DNA from: an uncultured Verrucomicrobiota bacterium
GTDB lineage: Bacteria > Verrucomicrobiota > Kiritimatiellia > RFP12 > UBA1067
DNA length: 9,967 nucleotides
NCBI GenBank assembly: GCA_946631535.1
Contig: CAMPAF010000091.1
Location: 1-9,967, forward strand
Direction of reading: 5' to 3'
Program-made: the position numbers and the translations under genes
Shown: positions 1-9,400 of the stretch, in pieces
Numbering within the stretch: position 1 is the stretch's first letter
How the letters are laid out: each line of letters begins with the position of its first letter
Notes under the pieces: generated by a model
The model's database searches: none
The model's input: the letters and a program-made list of their open reading frames with translations, nothing else
What the model was told of the DNA's origin: nothing

Positions 1-2499
1 GGCGCGCGTGAGCGTGAGCGTGCCCGCGCCGCGCTTCGTGAGGCCGCCGTGCGCGTAGTCCGCCGCGTCGAAGTCCACCATCTCCACCGTCGCGTCCGTG
101 TAGAACGAGGCGTTGTCGCACACCTCCTTCTCGACCTTGACCGTCGGCGCGGACGTGAAGCCGAAGCCCGGGCTCGTCACGATCACGCCCCGGTTCGTGC
201 GCAGCGTCTCGTCGAAGTCCACCACCGCCGTCACGTTCGAGCCGTCGCCCGCGAAGCGCACGGCCGGCGGGCAGATGTAGTTGCCGTTCTTCAGGACGGA
301 GTTCGCGAGCGTGATGGACTTGACGCCCTTCCCGTACGGCTTTTCGAGCGGCAGGCGCCACGTCGAGTCCCTGCCGTTCGTGTCGATCGTCGCGCCGCCC
401 GCGTACACCGTCACGCGCGTGGGAAGACGCTGATCTTCCGCCGTGCCGTCCGACGAGAAGAAGTCGCCCGTCCCCTTGATCTTCAGGATGCCGCCGTCGA
501 AGTTCAGCCACGCCCACGTGTTCGGCGCGAGGTCCTTCGAGTTGTCCCAGTTCCAGACGACGCCGTTCTTGTTGTAGCCCTGCACGGTCTTGTACATGCG
601 GTTGACCGTGAAGGTGCCGCCGTGGTTGACGTTGATCGTGCCGAAGGTTCCCGCGCTGGTGGCGTGTGCCGTCGACGTGCCCGCGAACGTGATGCAGTAG
701 CACACGTCGTTCACCTCCGCCGTCGCGTTCGCGCCGTCCACCGTGTACGCGCCGTATGCGTTGTAGACGCTCTGCGGGTAGTCCCACGTGAACCAGAGGC
801 TGCCGGTGCACGCCTGCACGCCGCCGCACTGGTAGTAGTGGCTGGAGCCGTTCGTGCGCCCGATCTTGAACGCCGTGCTGCTGATCGAATCGCCCGTGAC
901 GGTGCTCTTGACGTTGCGGAACGTGCCGCCGCGCTGGATCACGAAGCTGCGCCCGCCGTTCGCGCCGATGTTGAACCAGCCAAGGTTCTCAATGACGGCA
1001 TTGTCCCGGATGCCCATGTACGCGCACCCGGCCGCGCCGAGGAACGGATTGGAGTTGCCGCCGCCGTGCCAGTAGAGGCGGGCGTTCCCCGAAAGGTAAA
1101 GTGCGCCCGCGCACTTGTTCTTGTCGACCGCGAAATGCATGTCGTTCGTGACCACGGCGCCCTGCCGGATGTCCACAACGCCAAATTTCCCCTCGGCGTT
1201 AGCGACGACAAGGCGCGGTTTGTTCTTGCCGGGCTGCATGAAGAGAACCGTGTTCGTGATGACGAGCGTCGCCGCGAACTTGCCCGACTTGTTGCCCCCG
1301 GCGATCTCCATGCCGTTCGTAACGGTGAACCGGTCCGCGTCCGTCAACGTCACCTTGCCGTAGGGAACGATCAACTTCGCGAACTGGTTCTGATGCCCCG
1401 CGCCGCCGCCCGTGAGCGTGGTGCGGACGTTCTGCCGGTCGGCGTGCTGCGTCGAGAGCGCGCCGGGGCCGTTGACCGTGCCCGTCAGCCGGATCTCGGG
1501 ATTGCCGGTGGAGTTGTAGTTGTAGAGGTACGTCGTCTTGGCCAGAAGTTCGAGGTTTCCGGCGAACGTGGCCACGTGGTTGTCCGCCGCGCCGCTCGCG
1601 TTCGGCCCCTGGATGTCGCCGCCGTACGACTTGATGTCCCAGTAGAGCGGCGGCCGCGTGGCACTGCCCGAAAGGAACTGGTAGACGCCAGAGTTGGTGA
1701 TGACCATGTACGTACCCGCCACCTGCGCAGCCGAATGGTTCTTCGGCACGTTGTTTTCGATGCAGAGGAGCGTATGATCGAGGATGATGTCGCCGGGGTT
1801 GCGCAAGTCGAGCACTCCCTCGCGGCAGAAGTTGAACGTATTGACGCCCGACGAATTGCCCTTCACCGTGAGCGGATGCCCCTGCATGTCGAACACGCAT
1901 GAGTTTCCGTTGAATCCCCAGCGCATCCCCACCCAGAACATCGTCGGTCCTGTGAGCGTGACGTGCGTGACGGTGGCGTAGGATCGCTCGGCATTCTGCA
2001 GGCCGCCATGCCGCCGGAGCGCGCCCATGCCGTTCAGGCCGGTGCCCTGCACGTAGAACTCGGTCGCGGGCGACTCGCCGAAGCGGCTGCCCGTGTAGGC
2101 CACGTTCATGATCGGCGTCGCCAGCATCTCGAACGTCGCGCCGTCCGCCACCGTCACCTGCGAGGGATGGCCGTAGTTGTCCTCCGTGTACGTGCTGCCG
2201 GCCTTCTCCCGCACCCAGCCCATGAGGATGCCGGCCTGCACGTCGATCTCGCCCGCGAAGTTCGGGTTCGTGCCGCTCAGGCGCACCGCGCCCGGGCCGG
2301 TCTTCACGATCTTCGTCACGTCCGCGCCGATAACGGCGGTGTAGATGTTGGTGGACGCCGAGATGTCGGCGTTGCTGTTGTTGAGCGTCAGCACGCCGCC
2401 CGAGAGCGACCACCACGAGGTGTCGTCAACGTCCGTGACGTTGGCGGCGAACGCCGCCCCAGCAGCAACCATCATGCCCATAAAGGCGATCTTTTTCAT
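1..2499 (-). CDS. Secreted PATR-type beta-solenoid protein, 3' end missing (first 833 codons)
   Basis: The frame is open from the ATG at 2499 to the window edge: 833 codons with no stop, so the C-terminus lies outside. Residues 1-18 form a Sec signal peptide (MKKIAFMGMMVAAGAAFA, cleavage after AFA). The mature part is Gly/Thr/Asn-rich beta-strand sequence. A PATR-like repeat spans about 66-93 (KTGPGAVRLSGTNPNFAGEI). An IGRTNGSS/YYQCGG stretch (about 545-560) resembles the 'IGR..G..QSGG' segment of such proteins. Near 773-792 a GFGFTSAPTV motif matches the 'GxGYTSAPTV' element often found in PATR proteins of planctomycete/verrucomicrobial type. The partial sequence ends inside a classic PATR start, GLTKRGAGTLTLT (819-831). 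It also has about a dozen scattered cysteines. The product is probably exported and surface-associated; its ligand is unknown and no catalytic residues were recognised. It is the third gene of the apparent operon. An alternative in-frame ATG at 2586 would add 29 residues but bury the signal peptide, so 2499 is preferred. Confidence 0.88.
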   Translation of the reverse strand, partial: MKKIAFMGMMVAAGAAFAANVTDVDDTSWWSLSGGVLTLNNSNADISASTNIYTAVIGADVTKIVKTGPGAVRLSGTNPNFAGEIDVQAGILMGWVREKAGSTYTEDNYGHPSQVTVADGATFEMLATPIMNVAYTGSRFGESPATEFYVQGTGLNGMGALRRHGGLQNAERSYATVTHVTLTGPTMFWVGMRWGFNGNSCVFDMQGHPLTVKGNSSGVNTFNFCREGVLDLRNPGDIILDHTLLCIENNVPKNHSAAQVAGTYMVITNSGVYQFLSGSATRPPLYWDIKSYGGDIQGPNASGAADNHVATFAGNLELLAKTTYLYNYNSTGNPEIRLTGTVNGPGALSTQHADRQNVRTTLTGGGAGHQNQFAKLIVPYGKVTLTDADRFTVTNGMEIAGGNKSGKFAATLVITNTVLFMQPGKNKPRLVVANAEGKFGVVDIRQGAVVTNDMHFAVDKNKCAGALYLSGNARLYWHGGGNSNPFLGAAGCAYMGIRDNAVIENLGWFNIGANGGRSFVIQRGGTFRNVKSTVTGDSISSTAFKIGRTNGSSHYYQCGGVQACTGSLWFTWDYPQSVYNAYGAYTVDGANATAEVNDVCYCITFAGTSTAHATSAGTFGTINVNHGGTFTVNRMYKTVQGYNKNGVVWNWDNSKDLAPNTWAWLNFDGGILKIKGTGDFFSSDGTAEDQRLPTRVTVYAGGATIDTNGRDSTWRLPLEKPYGKGVKSITLANSVLKNGNYICPPAVRFAGDGSNVTAVVDFDETLRTNRGVIVTSPGFGFTSAPTVKVEKEVCDNASFYTDATVEMVDFDAADYAHGGLTKRGAGTLTLTRA

Positions 2500-2605
2500 C
2501 TTTCGTACTCCTTCCTTGTTTTCGGCGTGCACCGCGCTCATGGCGCACAGACCTCGCCAGACCTGGATTTTCGATGACAGCAACATGCCCAAATCACCCC
2601 TTTGA
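2500..2605 (-). other. 106-nt intergenic leader between beta-helix gene and partial PATR gene
   Basis: No convincing -35/-10 pair and no terminator hairpin with a T-run was seen here; only 4-5 bp stems are possible. An ATG at 2586 is in frame with the downstream gene and preceded by AAAGGGG at 10 nt spacing. It could encode a 29-residue N-terminal extension, but the extension is not signal-peptide-like. The spacer is longer than the 26-nt one upstream, yet read-through from the beta-helix gene remains the simplest reading. Confidence 0.5.
2508..2515 (-). promoter_or_regulatory. Ribosome binding site of the partial PATR gene
   Basis: On the minus strand GGAAGGAG lies 8 nt before the ATG at 2499. 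It is a strong anti-Shine-Dalgarno match and decides the start in favour of 2499, directly ahead of the signal peptide, over the upstream in-frame ATG at 2586. Confidence 0.8.
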
Positions 2606-5600
2606 CTATCTCAAGATGATCATGAGACCGTCGTCGACGGCAAAGGACGAAAGGAGTGCCGCGCCACTGTCGCCATCGCCGGGCGTGTAGGAGAACGTGA
2701 GCTGCTCAAGCGCCAAGGACGAGTAGTAACGGAAGGTCTGCTGACCGTCTGCCTCCGTCACCGTCTTGAACGACTCGCCGTTATGCATGATCTCGAGCGT
2801 GCCCGTGCCCGTCACCTGCACATTGCCGACATACCCGCGATTGCGGCCCGTCGCATTCGACCAGCCCGCATCCAGCGACCCACCCGGGAGGGTCACCACG
2901 CCGCCCGCGCCCTCGTATACCTCGGGCGAGGCCGACGCCACCCTCACGCCCTTCCCGAGGATCGCGGCGTACTTCGGCCGCCAGTCGAACTCGAAGCACC
3001 CGATGTCCATCGCGCCGTTGTACACGCGCTGCCCGCCCGCGAGGTCGGTGTCGCCCAAGCTCGCCGGCGTCTGTGACGCATCGCCCGCGTCGATCGCCAC
3101 GCTCCCCGCGAGCGGCACGCCGTCCGGCCCCATCCGCAGGTCGCCCACGGCCGGGTTCACGTTCGGCGCGTCCGGCCAGCGGTTTTTGGCAGATGCGGCG
3201 TAGGCGCAGTTCACGAGGTTGGATGAGACGAAGCTCGACGTGCCGAGGATCGTGTTCACCACGGGATAGCGGGTTTCGCTGATGCCCTCGTTGTTGACGG
3301 CTGAGGTCGTGCTGCCCCTCTGCGTGCCGAGGATCGTGCTGTTCCATACCTTTGACTTGTAGATGATGGAATGGCCGGAGTTGTTGTCGAAAAAACATCC
3401 CTCGACGACGCCAAAATAGATGGCCACGCCCGGCTTGGGAGCGTTGTTGTCGAGGAAACGGCACTTGCGGTAGGTGCCGCAGTGCCCGCCGCCGCCTCGC
3501 GCGGCGGCGCAGTTGGTGATGATGCAGTTCTCCACGAAACGGTTCTGTCCGCTCGCAATCGAGCTGGCGTTGGCCACGCTCACGCCGCCGCCGTGCGTGT
3601 CGACCGAATCCGCATAGCTGGAACCGCCGCTGTCGGTGTGCCCGTTGTACAGCGTGAAACCGCGCACGGTCGCATTCTGGCAGAGGAACACGCACCGCAC
3701 GGCGTCCGAACCGCACCCGTAGGAGTTTGCGTCCACCGTCGCGCGGGCGCCCTCGATGACCGTCGCCTCCGGGCCGTCCCGCGATTCGAGCGTGACGAAG
3801 TCCGGAACCACCGCGCGCGCGGCGATCGTCGGCGTGGCGCTGACGCCTGCCTGCGCGGCCGTCGGCACGGTCGAACCCTCCGCGTACGTGCCCGGCAGCG
3901 CAACCACCGTGTCGCCCGGCTGCGCCGCCGCCAGCGCGGCGGCGAGCGTCTTGTAGGCCGTCGCCTCGGTCGTGCCGTCCGCAGTCGCGTCGTCGCCGTT
4001 CGTTGCATCCACGTAGAACGTCGCCACCTCGCGGACGTTGAACGCGCCGGCGGGGAGGCGTCCGCCGTCCAAGATCGCGAACGGCGTGCCGTCGAAGCTG
4101 ACGGGCATGTAGCCGTGGGAGGTGAAATACGACATCCAGCTGAGCGCGGCGCCGGCGGAGATGGACAGAAGCCGCCAGTCGCCGGTCTCGGGCGAGACGA
4201 ACTTGATCGGGTCTTCCTGGACGTTCGTCGCGTCCACCGACACGCTCCTCTTCGCGTAGAGGTTGTACTTGATCTCGTCTGGCGTGCCGCTGATGTCCGA
4301 GCCGCCGCGCCAGCCCATCACACAGCCGTACGCCTTCCCGTACCCCGACGCAAGCGTCGCGCAGCCGTTCGTCGCGAACGTGCAGTTGAAGGCCTGCGCC
4401 GACTGGCTGACGATCGAGCCGCCGGAACCGGGATTGTGGTCGAAGAGCGACGAAACGGCGCGGCAGGAGCGCAGAAGGCCAAGTTTCGTCGCGTCGCAGC
4501 CCGTCATGCGGCACCGCTGCAGAAAGCCGCCGAACGCGACGCCGCGCGAGCAGACGCAGTTCGTGATCACGCAGTCGGCGAGCACGCCGCCGTAGGTGGA
4601 GGTGATGCCGTCCGCATTGAGCAGCGCGCCGCCGTGGACGGCGTCCGTATCGGCGTTGTCCGCGTTGTAGCCCGCGTACCCGTCGCGCAGGGTGAATCCC
4701 TGGAAGCAGCAGACGGCGTTCGTGGCCACGCCGATGCAGCGCACCGCCGCCGGACCGAGGCCGTGGTCGTTGGCGATGGCGGGTGCCGGATCGGCGGCGC
4801 CCGTGATGAACGTGCTGTCCGCGCCCGCGACGGCCTTCACGCGCAATTCCTTCTTTGTGCTCACGTAGACGCGGTTCGAGCCCTTCCAGGCCGTCTCCCC
4901 CTCTGCGTAGTCGCCCGCCCGCGCGAGGACGAGCGTGGCCGCCGTGCAGTCCACGGCTTTCTGGAGCGTGCGGTAGGGGGCGTTCTCCGAACCGTCGTTC
5001 GCGTCATTGCCCTGGACGGGATCGACATGCACGATGGCGCCCGTCACCGTGGCGAAGGTCTTGACGTGATTCTCCTCCGGCACCAGGTAGATCGTGTCGT
5101 CCTGCAGCGGCCAGAACGAGGCCGTGCTCAGCACATAACGGACGAGGCCGCGCGCCGGAGAGGCCGACTCAAAGGCGATCTTCACGGAAAACGGCCAGCC
5201 CGTGCGCTGGAACCAGGTGCGGTACCCTTCGTTGAAGGGTTCGCCGTCCAGCGTCAAGGCGCCGCCGGCCTCGGTCAGGCGGAAGGCGACGCCGCTGCCC
5301 ACCTCGTCCGTGACCGCCTGCACCGCGCCGCAGTACACCGTGCCGTCCGTCGTGCGCGGGTTGCCGTAGTAGTCCGTGTCGCGGTATGCCGCCGGAATCT
5401 CCGCGAGCCGTTCCGCCGAACCGTGCGTGAGCGCCTTCGCGCCGGCCGTCACGCGGTAGTCGTCGTCCATCGGCGACCAGACCTCGGCCATACCGTAGAC
5501 CACCGACACGGCACAGCCATTGCTCGTCATCGTGCTCGTGTCCGTCACGCAGTTGAACGTACGCTCCTGCGGCAAAGTCTGATCGCCGTTGTTCTGGATG

Positions 5601-6445
5601 ATGCAGTTGACAAGGTTACCTGACAGGTTGGCCGCCACGCGTGGCTGGCAGTTAATGACCGTGCAGTTCACGATGTTGCGCATGTAGCCGAACACGCCAC
5701 CCGTGACTTGGGAGTCTTGCCCGAGGCCCGGCACCACGTGGCAGTCGTCGAAGACGCTGTTGTAGGACGATCCGGCGCGCTGGCCCGCGCCGAATTTCGT
5801 GTGGCGACAGCTTTTGAAAAGGCAGCGCACCGACGTGCCACCGTACATGCCTGCGCCGCGCGTGGCCTGGCAGCGGATAAACGCGCAGTCCACAACATAA
5901 AGCCTATCTGCATTCTGATTGGTCTGATCGCCATTGGGGTAGAAGCAGATGCCGCCACCATTCGCCTTTCCGCCAGTTCCACCGCCGTCCAAGTACGGCG
6001 CGGAACAGTCGACGAAGGTAATGCCCTCGATCGTCGAGTCGGCGCCGTTGTCCGTCACCCACAGACCGCGCACGGCGTTGTTGCCCATGCCGCCGGCCTT
6101 CACTGCGTCCGAGCTTCCCGTCTCGTAATCGTACTTGCCCACGATCCGCGTCACGTCGCGGCTGGCGCGTCCGTTCTTCGAGCGGAGCGTGATCCGCTTG
6201 TCGATCTGGCCGCGCGCGAGCGTGGACGAGACCGTGACCGTGCCGTTCGAGTAATCGCCCGGCAGGAGCGTCACCGTGTCGCCCGTGTTCGCGAGGGCGA
6301 TGGCCTCCTTCAGCGACAGCTTGGCCGTCGCCTCCGTCAGTCCGTCGTTCGCGTCGCTGCCGTTCACGGCGTCCGCGAAATACTCCGCCGCCGCCAGTGT
6401 GCCAGCAAGAGGAATCACCAGTAGTGCCGCAAGAAACCTTTGCAT
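2606..6445 (-). CDS. Giant secreted right-handed beta-helix protein with three tandem helix units
   Basis: A complete 1279-residue protein. Residues 1-20 are a Sec signal peptide (MQRFLAALLVIPLAGTLAAA, then EYF). Three homologous units begin at about 22 (YFADAVNGSDANDG), 471 (IVHVDPVQGNDANDG) and 809 (TFYVDATNGDDATADG). Each is followed by a GD-T-V/L...PG-Y-G type segment, an AVR motif (124, 567, 915), and Cys-paired rungs such as C-V-I-T-N-C. This is the layout of DUF1565/parallel beta-helix secreted proteins. Units 1 and 3 end in the family-type motif D..G..R...G....GA/DIG (unit 3: MDIGCFE at about 1146-1152). Residues about 1156-1279 form a separate beta-rich C-terminal domain ending in GLMIILR. 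Pectate-lyase-fold proteins may be lyases or binders, but I see no identifiable catalytic set, so no activity is assigned. The start at 6445 is chosen over the in-frame ATG at 6460 because GAAAGG lies 7 nt upstream of 6445 and the signal peptide then begins directly. It lies 26 nt after the upstream PATR gene, so it is probably co-transcribed and perhaps translationally coupled. Confidence 0.9.
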   Translation of the reverse strand: MQRFLAALLVIPLAGTLAAAEYFADAVNGSDANDGLTEATAKLSLKEAIALANTGDTVTLLPGDYSNGTVTVSSTLARGQIDKRITLRSKNGRASRDVTRIVGKYDYETGSSDAVKAGGMGNNAVRGLWVTDNGADSTIEGITFVDCSAPYLDGGGTGGKANGGGICFYPNGDQTNQNADRLYVVDCAFIRCQATRGAGMYGGTSVRCLFKSCRHTKFGAGQRAGSSYNSVFDDCHVVPGLGQDSQVTGGVFGYMRNIVNCTVINCQPRVAANLSGNLVNCIIQNNGDQTLPQERTFNCVTDTSTMTSNGCAVSVVYGMAEVWSPMDDDYRVTAGAKALTHGSAERLAEIPAAYRDTDYYGNPRTTDGTVYCGAVQAVTDEVGSGVAFRLTEAGGALTLDGEPFNEGYRTWFQRTGWPFSVKIAFESASPARGLVRYVLSTASFWPLQDDTIYLVPEENHVKTFATVTGAIVHVDPVQGNDANDGSENAPYRTLQKAVDCTAATLVLARAGDYAEGETAWKGSNRVYVSTKKELRVKAVAGADSTFITGAADPAPAIANDHGLGPAAVRCIGVATNAVCCFQGFTLRDGYAGYNADNADTDAVHGGALLNADGITSTYGGVLADCVITNCVCSRGVAFGGFLQRCRMTGCDATKLGLLRSCRAVSSLFDHNPGSGGSIVSQSAQAFNCTFATNGCATLASGYGKAYGCVMGWRGGSDISGTPDEIKYNLYAKRSVSVDATNVQEDPIKFVSPETGDWRLLSISAGAALSWMSYFTSHGYMPVSFDGTPFAILDGGRLPAGAFNVREVATFYVDATNGDDATADGTTEATAYKTLAAALAAAQPGDTVVALPGTYAEGSTVPTAAQAGVSATPTIAARAVVPDFVTLESRDGPEATVIEGARATVDANSYGCGSDAVRCVFLCQNATVRGFTLYNGHTDSGGSSYADSVDTHGGGVSVANASSIASGQNRFVENCIITNCAAARGGGGHCGTYRKCRFLDNNAPKPGVAIYFGVVEGCFFDNNSGHSIIYKSKVWNSTILGTQRGSTTSAVNNEGISETRYPVVNTILGTSSFVSSNLVNCAYAASAKNRWPDAPNVNPAVGDLRMGPDGVPLAGSVAIDAGDASQTPASLGDTDLAGGQRVYNGAMDIGCFEFDWRPKYAAILGKGVRVASASPEVYEGAGGVVTLPGGSLDAGWSNATGRNRGYVGNVQVTGTGTLEIMHNGESFKTVTEADGQQTFRYYSSLALEQLTFSYTPGDGDSGAALLSSFAVDDGLMIILR
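2987..6382 (-). repeat. Three tandem homologous beta-helix units within the giant protein
   Basis: Unit 1 covers residues 22-470, unit 2 471-808 and unit 3 809 to about 1153. Landmarks keep register from unit start. The AVR motif falls at +102, +96 and +106. The first Cys of the rung (VVDCAFIRC, LADCVITNC, VENCIITNC) falls at +165, +154 and +165. The rung is followed by an RG-rich turn and a second [RK]C strand in all three. Unit 1 is longer because about 90 residues of non-helix linker (about 380-470) follow its helix. The repeat is seen at protein level; the DNA copies have diverged, so the duplication is old or the unit is selected for diversity. Confidence 0.8.
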
Positions 6446-6452
6446 CTTTTCG

Positions 6453-6458
6453 CCTTTC
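6453..6458 (-). promoter_or_regulatory. Ribosome binding site of the beta-helix gene
   Basis: On the minus strand GAAAGG lies 7 nt before the ATG at 6445. It overlaps the alternative start codon at 6460-6458, which has only a weak purine stretch (TGAGAT) ahead of it. This supports translation from 6445. The site lies in the 26-nt gap after the preceding gene's stop, so ribosomes finishing that gene could re-initiate here. Confidence 0.6.
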
Positions 6459-6471
6459 ATTTTTCAGTATC

Positions 6472-9400
6472 TCATTTCAAAACAATAACGGTGCCGGAAC
6501 CCTTGCGGACGAGAAGCGTGCCGCTGCCCGTGCCGCGCGCGAGGAACGCGAGGCGGGCGTCAGAACCGGCCTTTGCCTTGGAGTAGGTACCGGACGGCAT
6601 GGGCACGCCGCCGACAAACAGCCATTCGACCGTCTGCGTGGTGCCGTCCGCGAGCGAGAGCGTGCCGCTCGCCGGGTTCGGCACCGTGAGCGTGCCGTTC
6701 GCGTTGAGCGCGCCGCTCGCCTTCGCGGCGATCGTGCCGCCCGTCAGCACCACGTTCGTGGTGCCGCCGAGCGCCTTCGCCGAGTTGAGCGTGAGCGTGC
6801 CTGCCTGCATGAGCGTCGCGCCCGTGTACGTGTTCGTGCCGTTCAGCGTGAAGTTGTGCGACCCGGCCTTCACGAGCGTGAGCGGCCCCTGGATCCACGA
6901 ATGGGAGGAACCCCACGAGCGGTTTGACGAACCGTTCACCGTGAGCGTGGCGGGCTTGCCCTCCGGCGTCATCACGCGGTTCGCGTGCTTCGTCCGGTTG
7001 ACGAAGTTTTCGTAGAAGCCGGCAAAGGTCTGGTCGAACCCGTCGAGATTCAGCGTCGAGAACGAGTTGTCGTCGGAATCCTTGCCGATGGACACCGCGG
7101 CGCTCGCAGGAATCACGTTCGCCCGGCCCGTCTGCAACGTGCCCTGCGTGAGCAAGACCCCTCCGAACGAGTTGTTCGTCGCATAGAGGATGGCGGTGCC
7201 GGAGTCGTTCCGGTTGGGCCAGGTGCCACCGTCGAACGCGATGCGGCTGTAGCATTTGATCACCCCGCCCCCGCGGAAGTTGAAGGACGCGACCTTGCCG
7301 CGCATCTCGTTCGTGCCGCCCGGCGTGCCGATCTCGAACGCGCCGTTCGAGGAGTTGCCCCAGTTGATGATCTGGAGCGCGGCGCCCGACCCCGCACCGC
7401 TCTCGCCCACGATGTCGCCGTGCCAGCCGACGGACGCATCGGACGAGTCCTTGGCCATGTAGGTGCGCTGGCCGGATACGTTGCCGACGACGAACGTCGT
7501 TCCCGAAATGAACGTGTTGTCCGTCAGCGTCAGGTTCGGGAAGTGGTTGTTCTCGCCGCTGTAGCCGTAGATCGTCACGGACGAGGCGTTGCCCAGCGCG
7601 TTCGACCCCGACAGGTACAGGTAGACGTTCTTCGTTTGGGCGAATTCAAGGCCGTGGTTCCGCGTGTCGAACCGCACCGTGCCCGTAAACGTGTTCGTGC
7701 CGCGCAGATAGTGGTCGCCGTAGCCGAGATTGATGGCGATGTCGTCGCCCGCGATCACGCCGCCCGCGCGCTGGTCGAGGGAAGCCTGATGCGCCACCGT
7801 GATGGACGTGCCGTCGAGCGTGCCGTTCAGCACGTACCTGCCGGCCTCGATCGTCGTCGGTTTCGTGTAGCTGTTCGCGGTGGAGACCGTCAGCGTGTTC
7901 GTGCCGCGCTTCGTGAACGAGGAGTGTCCCGTGATGCCGCCGTTGCCCGTGAACGTGTAGGCGACCTCGTCCGCGTCCACCACCACGGCGGATGGATGCA
8001 CGGTTTCGTCTATGCGCACGGTCGGGCTCGCGCTGCCCGTGTTGTCAAACGTGACGAAATCCTGCTCCGCGAACGTGGCCTCCGCCGCGCTCGCGAGCCA
8101 GTTGGGCGAGGTCGTGTCCCACGCGGCCTCCGCCTCCGCGCCGCCTTTCCACGTGAGCGACTGCGCGTCCGCCATCGTCATCACGAGCGCGTTGCCCACG
8201 ACGGCGAAGGAGGTGCCGTCCGGCACCGTCGTGGTCGGCGTCACGGCCGTGGGCGCGGAGCTGCCGCCCCACGTCATGAGCGTGTACGTGCCCGGCGCGA
8301 TCGTCGCCGCGCCGAGGACCGACACGTCCACCTCCAACGCGCCGCCGAATGTCGCCCCGTCGCCGAGGGCGATCACGTCGTTCGTGCCGGCCCCGAACTT
8401 GAAGAGCAACTTTGCGCCGTCGGCGATCGACACCGACTCGCCGTCGAACGTGAGCGCGCCGCAGCGGACCGCCGAGCCCGCCGCGAGACGGCCCTTGGCG
8501 AGCACGGCCGTCGTGCCGTGCACGACGCCCGTGCCTCCGAGCGTCGCGTTGGCGTCCACGGTCATCTTCGTGGGCGCCGTGCAGGTCGCCGGCACCGAGC
8601 CGTCGACGTTGAGCCGGCCAGCCTTCACCCGCATGAGCCCCGACGCCGTATGCGCGCCGGTGATCGTCCACGTGCCGGAATCCTCCTTGTAGAAGGCCAT
8701 GTATCCCGGCAGGGGTGCCGTGAACACGCCGTCGCCCGCGCCGCCGAGGTAGAGCGCGGCCAGCGACTGCGGGTATTTCGAATTGCGGTTTTCCGTGAGC
8801 GTGCCGGTGATGGTAAGACAGGTACCGGCCGTTTCGTTGCGGAAGCGCCCGCCCCAGTGGTTGGCCGTGGGGTTGCTGTTCGTGAAGGCGTAGATCGTGA
8901 TGCTGCGGTCGCAGGTCGCGTCCGTCGTGCCGTAGTAGGAGAGCGTCCCCGTCGTCGCCCAGTTGTTCTGCCCCATGGTGATCGCGGTGCCCGCGCCGAA
9001 CGCGCACGCCTGGTTCTTGTTCGCCAGCGTCGGCCCGCGGATGATGCCGTCGGCGATCGAGACGCCGCAGGTGAAGGCGTTCGTGGGACAGGTGAGCTCC
9101 GTGACGCCCAGGTCCGTCCGGGAGCAGTTGTTGATCGTGGAGGGGCCCAGGTAGGTGTTGATGGTCAGCGTGCCGGTGCCGCGCGTGTAGCCCTTGCCCG
9201 AATACGGTCCGTTCACGGTGAGATGGCTCGTGCCGTCCATGAAGAACTGCACGTTGCTGCCGAGGACGATGGGGCGGTCCGTCACGTACGTGCCGTTTCC
9301 GTTCAGGCGGGCGGCGGCGTCGAAGTTCAGCGTGGCCTTCTCCGCCGTCGTCGGCTTGCCAAGCGAGCAGGCCGTGCCGACGTTGGCAAGCGAGGCGAAG

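Noticed and set aside
49..1902. 617-codon plus-strand open frame opposite the partial PATR gene
   Set aside because: Antisense mirror of an 833-codon minus-strand frame with a signal peptide and PATR motifs.
1199..2416. 405-codon minus-strand open frame
   Set aside because: Out-of-frame shadow of the partial PATR gene; His/Arg/Gln-rich and without recognisable motifs.
2500..2605. Possible terminator between the beta-helix gene and the partial PATR gene
   Set aside because: Only short stems (TGGCG/CGCCA, GCGC/GCGC) without a following T-run.
3371..5623. 750-codon plus-strand open frame opposite the beta-helix gene
   Set aside because: Same low-complexity Arg/Ala/Val composition; it lies wholly within the convincingly coding minus-strand beta-helix gene.
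6640..6860. Recurring GTGAGCGTG/GTGCCG-type short DNA repeats on the plus strand
   Set aside because: They are reverse complements of favoured codons for recurring T-L-T and G-T-L peptide motifs in PATR repeats, with irregular spacing, not a separate DNA repeat element.
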